A DNA stretch of 64,000 nucleotides from Strigamia acuminata. Its lineage: Eukaryota > Arthropoda > Chilopoda > Geophilomorpha > Linotaeniidae. The stretch is taken from positions 3,993,605-4,057,604 of the forward strand of contig OX442321.1 of the NCBI GenBank assembly GCA_949358305.1, in the 5' to 3' direction. Shown piece by piece: positions 56,430 through 64,000 of this stretch. Every line of letters starts with the position of its first letter. Within the stretch, counting starts at the first letter, position 1. The position numbers and the translations under genes were made by a program. A model generated the notes under the pieces. It saw only the letters and a program-made list of their open reading frames with translations. It was not told the DNA's origin and did no database searches.

Positions 56430-56659
56430 TGTAGAGATTTTTGAGTAATAACATGCATATTTTGTTTTGTTGTAATAATTGACACCAGAGAGTATCAATC
56501 ACGAAAATGTAAATACTCTCTAACGTCACGTGTGTATTTTTTCTGTGTCTCGTAAGCAGCGACCTTGTCAAAGTTCAGACAAGTACGTCGCCGCAAATAA
56601 AACGGCTATTATCATTTCGTTTAAGCAATTGTCATCTTTTTCAACCACACGCACTGACA
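56430..56659 (+). repeat. Copia 3' LTR
   Basis: 230 bp, matching the 5' LTR base for base as far as I can compare by eye, followed by the CTTAT duplication at 56660-56664. Confidence 0.9.
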
Positions 56660-57590
56660 CTTATTACACTAACCATCCAGACCATCTAAGTTGAACTGTA
56701 TTTTGTCTGTAAAAAGCACTCAGTTTCATGATTTGGTCCAGGGCAGCTTGGTATTAGTCTAATCAGAGCACTTCAATTTAAGGGGTTCAGTTAACCACAG
56801 TTGTACAGCTATTTTTTGATAACAAAGGTGATCACAATTGTTTAGTCTGCTCTGAATTGTTTGTAAAGACACAATTAGATCTGCATGTGTGCAAATTTCA
56901 TTTGCAGACAACAGCAAAGTCAGTGCCAGGCACAAAATATTCCTGTGAACTTGCTGCATGGTCACTTTTGGTCCTCCCCGTCTTGCTTCCATATTTGATT
57001 TTCATCTTTGGGTTAGGACTTTTGACATAATTGATTAATTTCTTCCTGATCTTCTATGGATCTGCTGTTTGGAGAGCCCCAGTGACTTTAATTGCCATAT
57101 TTCAGCGATTTCTACAATGGTTACAAGTTTTGCACAAGGGATTGCTTCAAAATAAGAAAATAGCAAGTAATACAATTCCAAAATGGCAGAAAATTGGTGA
57201 CATATTCACTGATTAACTAATCAGACAAAGGCATGTTATGTGATATTAATTTTATCCATTTTTTTGCATCAAACCTAAAATATTCTATACTTATGTCACC
57301 CCCATTTTTGTGTAAAATTACTGCCAAATTTATTTTTCCATAAAAATTATAAATGTGTTAATTCTAAACGAATTCTAATGACAACATACATGTATAAAAA
57401 AATTGGTATGATTCCAGATGAAGCGGGAAAAAAAATATTACAAAAAAACTGATTATTCTATACTTATGGCGCGCACCTTATTATTAGTTTAACTTATTCA
57501 TAATAAAAAAAATATTAGAACTTAGTTATTATAAATTTAGAAAAAATATTTTTGGAGGAATTAAAGCTGGTCCCCTAAATTAATTTTCAG

Positions 57591-58234
57591 GAAAAAGAGT
57601 TACAGTTATTTTACTACTTTTGTTATTTTTCTGACCCCACCAGGGTTAATTGTGACGTAAAAAGCGTTACTTCCACCTTTTAACAACTGATCCGTTCAAA
57701 CTTCCAGCAAATACATCAAAAAGGCTGGCTTCACTCCACTACAACGGTTTCTCTCCATTACAGCGAGTGAAGCTGACCCTTTCAATGTATCCTTCTCAGG
57801 TTTTGTGGTCACTACTTTAATTTATGTTTCTTTAGATTGGACATTTAGACCGGTTTAAACAAGACAAGCGAGGTGCTAAATGACTTTCCAAATACAGCAA
57901 TACGGCAACAAGAATTTTAAAGCAAGATTTACACAGGGCGGACTCAGTAAGGGTGATAAGTGGCGCTTTCATCAAAACCAGCCGGTATTGGAAAGGCCAT
58001 AAAAACCAATGGTTCGAGACATTAGGATGGTAATGGTCAATCTGAACTTGGTGGTCAGTTTAAAGGTCAATCATGTTGCAACTTCGCAACCACAACTGAA
58101 TTCAGACTGACAATATTGGACAAGCCGTAAATAACATCATTTATTTGTTAATGTCGTACAATGTTTGACTGCACGGCATCTCGCTGCCGCTTTCGCTGCC
58201 GGCACCTCCACAAGCGCGTAGCCAAATACCTGCT
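57591..58234. other. Interval without recognised genes
   Basis: Sequence between repeat X and the AAAT tract; no coding or element signal recognised. Confidence 0.35.
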
Positions 58235-58237
58235 CAA

Positions 58238-58300
<63 letters not shown>

Positions 58301-58302
58301 AT
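58235..58302. repeat. AAAT microsatellite
   Basis: Pure AATA/AAAT tetranucleotide repeat, about 17 units. Confidence 0.95.
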
Positions 58303-58788
58303 TGTAAATTTCAATGTTGCGTTTGGAATCGCTGTTTAATTTCAATAAGACACTAATGTCACTTGTCGCCCTTATTGAGCACACCTTGTGCGTCTTTAAG
58401 ATTTAATATCGAGGCAACTGGCAACTGTTTGCGATTTGTCTTGTTAAAAAAAAGAAAATGTAATTTCCCGGTCTTTCACCAGTCGTTGTCTCTAACATTC
58501 AAGCACATTGCAGTCATCATGACAACAATTGTCTCACGCGATTTAAGAAAATGCCTATTATTATTTCTGATATTGCACTCACAAAACATCACCAAAAAAA
58601 AAAAAAATCACCAAACAAAAATAATTAAAATAGCAACCCCTAGTGACAAAACGAAACACTACAAAAAATTTAAAAAAAAAATTAATGCTACAATTTATCG
58701 TCAGACGCCGCACCACCAGTGCCATCTGACAACAGATGCACAGAGCAACTTGAGCGTAATTAGTAGTGACACGCCAGAATCTCAGCCG
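58303..58788. other. Upstream region of the guanylyl cyclase gene
   Basis: AT-rich, becoming less so after 58690. The plus-strand frame 58363-58905 has low-complexity Lys/Thr content and no motif, so I do not call it a gene. The transcription start is probably between about 58690 and 58900 but is not fixed by sequence. Confidence 0.35.
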
Positions 58789-58801
58789 GTTGCCGGGCAA
58801 C
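58789..58801. promoter_or_regulatory. RFX-type X-box in the cyclase promoter or leader
   Basis: GTTGCCGGGCAAC is a perfect palindrome of RFX half-sites with a 1-bp spacer, inside a longer palindrome (58787-58803). It lies about 110 bp upstream of the leader splice donor and 200 bp upstream of the ATG. RFX factors drive genes of ciliated sensory neurons in worms and flies. Confidence 0.45.
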
Positions 58802-58914
58802 CGCTCAAGTGGATTTCCCATACACTTGCACACAACTTGACTTTCCCACCCCGCGCCAACCGGCTTCGTCTCTCCCGTCAGTCGTTCAACTTGTTGCTGT
58901 CTTAATCCACCGAG

Positions 58915-58998
58915 GTGAGTCGCACAAACAAATCAATCAATTCACCCCACCAAAAAAAAAAATACATTTTTTTCCCACATCCAATTAAAACTCCGCAG
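58915..58998 (+). other. 84-bp intron in the 5' leader of the cyclase gene
   Basis: Donor CGAG|GTGAGT and acceptor CTCCGCAG sit just before the start codon. The leader exon ends at 58914; its beginning is unknown. Confidence 0.65.
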
Positions 58999-58999
58999 A

Positions 59000-59452
59000 A
59001 TGTACGGCATGCTACTGGAAAGCGTGCAGCACTACGTGACCGACGAATACGGCGAAGAGACGTGGACCAACGTGCTCAAACGCTCCGGCCACCACAACCT
59101 CATCATCACGCACAATTTGGGCTACTCGGACACAATCATGCTCGACGTCGCCGAAACGTGCGCCCAGTGCATCGGCACGATGGACGCCGACGGATTCTTG
59201 CGCTTTTTCGGCCGCTGTTTCGTGCGCTACTTCAGTCACTACGGCTACGACCGCATCGTGCGGGCCAACGGTCGCCACTTCCGCGACTTCTTGCACGGAG
59301 TCGATAACATCCACCACCAGATGAAGTTCAGTTACCCTCGGATGGTGAGTCCGTCGCTCACGGTGCAGGCCGAGGACCCGCTGGGAGCGGTGTTGCATTA
59401 CAGGTCCAGTCGTGTGGGGTTCGCTCAGTACTTGATTGGACAGCTTTATGAG
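59000..59452 (+). CDS. Gyc-89D-like: Atypical soluble guanylyl cyclase (Gyc-89D/beta3 type), first coding exon, HNOB domain
   Basis: 151 codons in phase 0, from ATG directly after a CTCCGCAG acceptor to the GTAATT donor at 59453. It encodes the start of the heme-binding HNOB domain of a cytosolic enzyme that makes cGMP from GTP in response to gas ligands. It opens MYGMLLESVQHYV and has FFGRCFVRYFS, GYD, and VDNIH with His at residue 105, the position of the proximal heme ligand in beta subunits. Y134-x-S136-x-R138 is the heme-propionate motif. SVQHY, FGRCFVR and DNIH place it nearer to Drosophila Gyc-89Da/Db than to the NO-sensing beta1. The PAS, coiled-coil and catalytic domains must lie on later exons beyond the window. 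An intron-like string at 59345-59368 (GTGAGT...CAG) is coding. Confidence 0.85.
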
Positions 59453-59585
59453 GTAATTTTCAGTCGTTTAGCGTCTCTAGTGACCGCGATGCAAACGGAG
59501 CTTTAAGTTTGCTCCGGGTCACGAAAGTGACGAAATTTTCTTTTTTAATTAGAAATTAGACCGCATGATTAGTTTGTGTTGCATT

Positions 59586-60194
59586 AAGGGGTTTCATTAA
59601 ATGAGTGATTAGTTGATTACTTTGATTACTTTGATTAGTTGATTATTTGATGTATCATGAGACTGGATTCAACCAATCCCGAAAATAATCATTTCATCAA
59701 ATAAGCAACTAATCAAGTAATCAAGTAATCATCCCAAACCATGATTTTCTGCTGACTTGGGCGATTATAAGTGCTCTCTCAACTCAAACCAACCTGGCGG
59801 CGCCACACCCGCTTCAACTACACAAGGTCATAATACAATAAAGTGTGCTCAGTTTAAGTCAAACTAAACACATTAAACAAGTTAGGGAGTTGCAATTGTT
59901 ACTTGTAGCAACTTTTTTTAAACAATTGCTACGTATCTAGGTTACAGTTTAAACAATTCCGCCCATCGGAACAATCTACATGTTACAGTTGCTCGCATCA
60001 CCTTTTCAGGTTGCCCATGCACGTTTGCACAGAAAGTCATGTGACCAACACAGAAAGTCAACTGATCCTTCACATAATCACACGTACCAATAATCACCAA
60101 ATCAGATTTTTTGGTGGGCCTTCAATAATTGAGTGATTACGATTATTTCAATAATCAAAGTAATCAACTAATCACTCATTTAATGAAACCCCTT
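59586..60194. repeat. Palindromic element, AAGGGGTTTCATTAA ends
   Basis: AAGGGGTTTCATTAAATGAG is mirrored at 60194, flanked by ATT on both sides. The arms are arrays of TGATTACT words. The outer AGGGGTTTCATTAA recurs near 5938, where the arm word is GCAATTTT instead. Confidence 0.7.
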
Positions 60195-60298
60195 ATTGTT
60201 TGCATTTTGTAATCATAGGTTTTTTTTTTCGAAATTTTTGGTTAATTAATTCGCAATTAGCATTGTTAATTTCGAAACCTTGGAATGAGTTTTCGACC

Positions 60299-60535
60299 CA
60301 GGGGGTACGACATTCGACCGAATCTCTGACGTGGGCTTTCGAGTCCCGGTCTGAATCCCCGAATCTCCGAATCCCGAATGTTTACATTTTATAAAAATTT
60401 TGAATTTTTTGTTGAAAATTGGACAAAAGTTAAAATATTTAAGACTTTTTTTATTAAAATAATCATCTAAATCTTTCCGAATCTTATGAAAGATTCGAAT
60501 CTCTGACACGCAGATTCTGATTGTCGTGCCCCCTG
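60299..60535. mobile_element. hAT-like MITE with a perfect 8-bp target duplication
   Basis: CAGGGGGTACGACATTC is mirrored by GATTGTCGTGCCCCCTG. TTTCGACC lies directly on both sides (60291-60298 and 60536-60543), the 8-bp duplication typical of hAT. The arms repeat CCGAATCTC words. 237 bp, non-coding. Confidence 0.8.
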
Positions 60536-61142
60536 TTTCGACCCCAAATTTCATTGGTCGAGCCTCATTACTACTAATTCCAGACTGTATACTACCACGA
60601 GGAGAAGTAGTTCTGACTTTTATTTATTTCTGTGATTGTTATAACCATTTAAGTTAATATTATTTTGAATTTTCTTATTAAAAAATTTCCACTTACGAAA
60701 TAAGGTTGTGTGCACATATTAGTTACTGTTTATTATTGGTTGCTTTGTCTGGAAAGCATATAATTTTGAAATTTTGGCCGTTACCTAGGCAATCAATTAC
60801 AATGTCTGTACATTGTAATGCAATTCTGGTATTTGGGTCTATTTTTTGGATCACTACAGCAGTAAGAAGGCTCGACCAATAAAATTTGGGGGCCATCTTG
60901 AGTTCAACAAGAGTATAGTCTTGATTGGTAATTGTCACAATTTCTGCCACTGGGACATTTACCAGATGGGAAGAGATAATACACTGTGCGTGCTCAGATT
61001 GTATTTAAGAGGATGTATTTTGTGGGTGCATTTTTCCTATGATGTGGGACTTGTGGGATCCACAGCATCGGCAATTGGACTAATTGGACACAATGTTGAC
61101 CCAAATTTATAAAGATAAAGAAATGGCCCTATTAAGGTACAC

Positions 61143-61524
61143 CCAACAGATCCAAACTCCGTCCAAATGTTAAAAATGTTAATTTCCATAATTGAAAAAG
61201 GTTTATACTTTTAGTTCTGCAATTATAACTATTTTTTCAATAAAAAAAAAGTTTTTTTTATTTGCAAAGAGTTTTTTTTTTTAAAAAAATTATGATTCTT
61301 CATTGGCCGACAGTACGTGTTTAGATGCCGCCAAAAACCACAATTATCACGGCCAATAAAAAATCATAATTTTTTTTTAAAAAAAACTCTTTGCAAATAA
61401 AGAAAACTTTTTTTTTTATCGAAACAATAGTTATAATTGCAGAACTAAAAGTATAAACCATTTTCAATTATGGAAATTAACATTTTAACATTTTTAACGT
61501 TTGGACGGAGTTTGGATCTGTTGG
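61143..61524. repeat. Near-perfect 380-bp palindrome
   Basis: CCAACAGATCCAAACTCCGT is mirrored at 61524. The arms of about 150 bp match closely, with a short loop around 61310-61350 (GGCCGACAGTACGTG). Non-coding foldback element. Confidence 0.75.
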
Positions 61525-62289
61525 CCGCAACAAAGCTACATCTGTCCGCCGATATACACGCGCAGTGAACGTCTTCCTGTAGGGAAATAAATGCCCGCTT
61601 GGCGCGCTGTTTTTCGCCGATCATGCGGAGAACAAAGGACGTGTCGCATCTGTGTATTCCTCGAATCTGTGGCCATGACAGTGCCAAAAATCGTTAAAAA
61701 AAGAACTTTTTCTTTACAATATCAAAAAAAAAAGTACAGGTTTCTAGGGCATGAAATCCCCTTCAAACTGAGACTGGTTTCAGAATTTATCAAAACCTTT
61801 TTCACATCGAAAAAATCAGTTTTAGAGTCTTATCGGATAATTTGGCATCCATTACAGTTTCAGTCACCTACAGGTGGCGCTACTAACATTGGACGTTGAA
61901 TGAAAAAATAAAAAATAAAAACTTTTTGAGGAATAGAACTAAATCCCTTAATTAATTTTCAAGAAAAAATAATTAACTACTTTACTATCTTTGTAATTAC
62001 ATACTTTTCATGAAAAAAAAGAAATTTATTTTACTATCGCTGTAATTTTTTTTAGAGTGAAGAGAACTTTAATGCACAAAAAACAAATATTTAAGAAAAT
62101 GAACACAACCTAATGTTTGAGGCAAAAATCAGGAAAAAGGAGAGGAATGGAGGCTGGAGGTTGTTAGAGGATGATAATGGTACCCACATTCACTTTACAA
62201 ATGTTACAAGCAAAGCAAATTATTTTTTTTTAATTAATTCTAAAATAGTTTTGCACTTTTTCTTTGCAATTTCAAAAAAGCATCCAAAA

Positions 62290-62534
62290 TACCGTATTTT
62301 ACCGATTAAGAGTCGCCCTTGAATTATAGCCGCCCTCGAATAGTAGCCGCGGCTGAGACACCAAGAATATCGTATTTGTGCAAAAGTACGGTATTGTTTC
62401 CGTATTTAACCTCACGGACGATGAACGTACGCTTCATTTAACAAATGTAACAAACAAAAAACTAAAATTGTAATTGCTGACAAAAATGGCAGTTTTGAAT
62501 AAGAGCCACAGCTCTTAATCGATAAAATACGATA
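62290..62534. repeat. Palindromic element with TACCGTATTTTACC ends, second copy
   Basis: Same family as 21019-21281, with AAGAGTCGCCC and AGCCGCGGCT words near the left end; the right arm is more diverged (TCGATAAAATACGATA). Confidence 0.6.
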
Positions 62535-63231
62535 AGTGTTCTTAAATGTGCCTGACTTTCCTTTTCTACTCTGCTCATGTTTTTGCCAGCCGCACGTTCC
62601 ACCCAGCACTCAAAAGCGACATAAGCTTAGACCCTGCAAAAAGCGCCTCGTTGAACAGCTTTCTTAAGAACCCAACATTGCATTCACACTGACAACTGAG
62701 AACTGGGCTAACCAAAAAAATCACCAATGAGTGGCAGATGTCCTTGCCATAAACATGAAACTTAATTCAGACAAGAAACAACTTGAATTCCCAGTAGGTT
62801 GCCCATGCAAGAACTGGCCAGACACAATGCTGCTTAATTTCGAAATTCCTAGGACGATTAACTACAAGACTTCCCATCCGCCATTTTTACTAAATCTGAG
62901 TTGTCCTGTAGATGCATTTACTAACCGCAGATGCTTCAGGAATTCCTGTGCTGATTTCGTGGCTAATGTCTATTGACTAATGCATCGATAGTTATACTTC
63001 CAGATCTCGTTTTTTTTTTTAGTCTCAGCATCTAGGTCTCAGCAAAACGAGATTTTATTATTACAAGATATAATAAAAAACGAACAATTCACGCCAATAA
63101 TAATATAATTAATTTTAATTTTTTATGTTAAAAAATTAAAATTAATTAAAAAATTTTTAAAAACAAATATAAAATAACAAACATTAACTTTACTGCTAAA
63201 AATAAAGAAAAAATAAAAGTAAAAATTTTCA

Positions 63232-63305
63232 CAGACAACAGGATTTGAACCTGTGTGGAAAGATTCCTGGTTCATTACCTTAACCACTGAGCCACCACAA
63301 CACAC
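63232..63305 (-). other. tRNA-derived relic (SINE head or tRNA pseudogene)
   Basis: The minus strand shows an A-box (GTGGCTCAGTGG) and a B-box (GGTTCAAATCC) at tRNA spacing with a perfect 5-bp T stem (ACAGG/CCTGT). The acceptor and anticodon stems do not pair, so it is not a working tRNA. Confidence 0.55.
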
Positions 63306-63694
63306 TATTGTTGCTTCATGCAGGCAGTCATGTTGGTGAACAAAGTTGTGATGTCATATGTCATGTGATATCAAATTACCTGGGTTCCAGAGTAAGGTTT
63401 GAACAGCCTAATCACCAAATGTAGTGCTACACTTGACCTTTTTACTCAAAATATTAAAAAATGGTGTTTCAACACACAGTAAGGAATCCTGTGTGTTGTT
63501 ACTGTTTGTAACAATGTGAGAGAGAGGTGCATTTTAATATGAGAAAAATAGATTGTTTAGGTGATGTGAATGCTTTATTTACAAACAATTTTAACAATTG
63601 TGGATTACACACTCTTGGTCTCCTTGTAAGACCTTTAACGTTCACTTTACGTTCCTTTGTGCTATAAAAGCACAATGCAAATTTTTTTTAACCA

Positions 63695-64000
63695 TTTAGG
63701 GGACAAGCTTTAATTCCTCCAAAAATATTTTTTTAAATTTATAATAACTAAGTTCTAATATTATTTCGATTAGGAATAAGATAAACTAATAATAAGAATA
63801 ATATTTACAACATAAAACACCATTACGTGAGCGCCGTACACTGTTTTGCTACTTTTTAGCACTAGGCGGTATATTGAAACGATTCTGCGCATGTGCACAA
63901 TCTTACTTTTCCAGGTGCAATCGCATTTTTTCTAGTTTGAGCACATTAAAACATGTGCTGAGGCCAGGAAAAATGCGATTGCACCTGGAGAAATAAGATT
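63695..64000. repeat. Hairpin repeat X, copy 2, inverted and cut by the window edge
   Basis: Inverted relative to 50496-57590. It contains GGAATTAAAGC (complement), TTACGTGAGCGCCGTACACTG and the GCGATTGCACCTGG hairpin. The Tc1 insertion point of copy 1 is occupied here only by an uninterrupted AT-rich stretch. Confidence 0.75.

Larger units (their letters stand above)
51454..56659 (+). mobile_element. Full-length Copia LTR retrotransposon (Ty1/copia type)
   Basis: 5206 bp with two 230-bp LTRs, a tRNA-iMet primer site, one intact polyprotein frame, a polypurine tract and a 5-bp target duplication. By eye the two LTRs show no difference, which implies a recent insertion. It lies inside the transposase region of a Tc1-like element, on the opposite strand to that transposase. 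Confidence 0.95.
51130..57000 (-). pseudogene. Tc1-like transposase, broken by stops, frameshifts and the Copia insertion
   Basis: The N-terminal part (57000-56665) shows the paired-like helix-turn-helix region (LLSANEICTHADLIVSLQTI, SRLNN) and then the segment with the first catalytic Asp (FTDK..FNLDGLDG), followed by a stop. The catalytic domain resumes on the other side of the Copia element (51453 down to about 51130) at W.DLRREEKFSQ, with further frame changes before the region expected to carry the second Asp. The gene would cut and paste its own ends at TA sites. In its present state it cannot make the enzyme. Confidence 0.75.
50703..57478. mobile_element. Tc1-like DNA transposon, interrupted by a Copia element
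   Basis: The ends AGGTGCGCGCCATAAGTATA and mirror are flanked by TA (50701-50702 and 57479-57480). The inverted repeats extend about 430 bp on each side. Each contains an outer and an inner copy of ATAAGTATAGAAT about 170 bp apart, the IR/DR layout known from Sleeping Beauty-type Tc1 elements. Without the Copia insert the element is about 1.57 kb, the usual Tc1 size. Confidence 0.85.
50496..57590. repeat. Hairpin repeat X, copy 1, split by a Tc1-like element
   Basis: The left part 50496-50702 begins with a hairpin (TTCTGCGCATGTGCAGAATC and CCAGGTGCAAT with inverted partners), then CCGCCTAGTGCTAAAAAGT and TGTACGGCGCTCACGTAA. The right part 57479-57590 continues it (TTATTAGTTTAACTTATTC, TTTTTGGAGGAATTAAAGC). 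The inverted copy at 63695-64000 has both parts adjacent, showing that 50703-57478 is an insertion. A weaker relative of the right part lies near 61915-62000. Confidence 0.75.
59453..64000 (+). other. Large first intron of the cyclase gene, continuing past the window
   Basis: No further cyclase exon was found. The intron holds the repeats listed separately and otherwise AT-rich sequence (60536-61142, 61525-62289 and 62535-63231 show nothing I can name). Confidence 0.55.

Noticed and set aside
58363-58905. 180-codon plus-strand frame upstream of the cyclase
   Set aside because: Runs through poly-A tracts and the cyclase leader; composition not protein-like.
59345-59368. Intron-like string GTGAGT...GTGCAG within the cyclase exon
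   Set aside because: The 24 bases are in frame, far too short for an intron, and encode VSPSLTVQ, which fits the HNOB domain alignment.
63232-63305. A functional tRNA gene
   Set aside because: A- and B-boxes and the T stem are present but the acceptor and anticodon stems do not pair.

Overview
The window is AT-rich, intron-bearing animal DNA crowded with repeats. The two host genes point to an arthropod: a rhodopsin-family neuropeptide receptor of a type familiar from arthropods, and the first coding exon of an atypical soluble guanylyl cyclase of the insect Gyc-89D (beta3) kind. I cannot name the species. The Copia and Tc1/pogo/hAT content and two introns of only 80-84 bp fit an invertebrate genome.

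Layout. 1-2510: an unrecognised reading frame open at the left edge, then a possible LTR. 3046-9414: palindromic elements and a decayed IGHMBP2-type helicase exon on the minus strand. 9767-28834 (minus): the receptor gene, six coding exons that join in phase to 445 residues and a stop. Its introns hold palindromic elements and long minisatellites. 29061-50480: no host gene seen; DNA transposons, palindromes and minisatellites follow one another. 50496-57590: a three-deep nest in which an intact Copia retrotransposon with matching LTRs sits inside a Tc1-like transposon, which sits inside a hairpin repeat. 58789-59452 (plus): promoter-proximal X-box, 84-bp 5'UTR intron and first coding exon of the guanylyl cyclase; its remaining exons lie beyond the right edge. 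59453-64000 is intron with more palindromes, a hAT-like MITE, a tRNA-derived relic and a second, inverted copy of the hairpin repeat.

The receptor and the cyclase are separate divergent units about 30 kb apart, with no sign of joint function beyond both belonging to neuronal signalling families. The most unusual pattern is a set of palindromic elements (3046-3523, 8977-9414, 20609-20915, 43845-44405) that share a central core of roughly 60-130 bp while their inverted arms are built from completely different short repeated words. Several other element groups also keep short terminal sequences and exchange the subterminal words. All repeat comparisons were made by eye.
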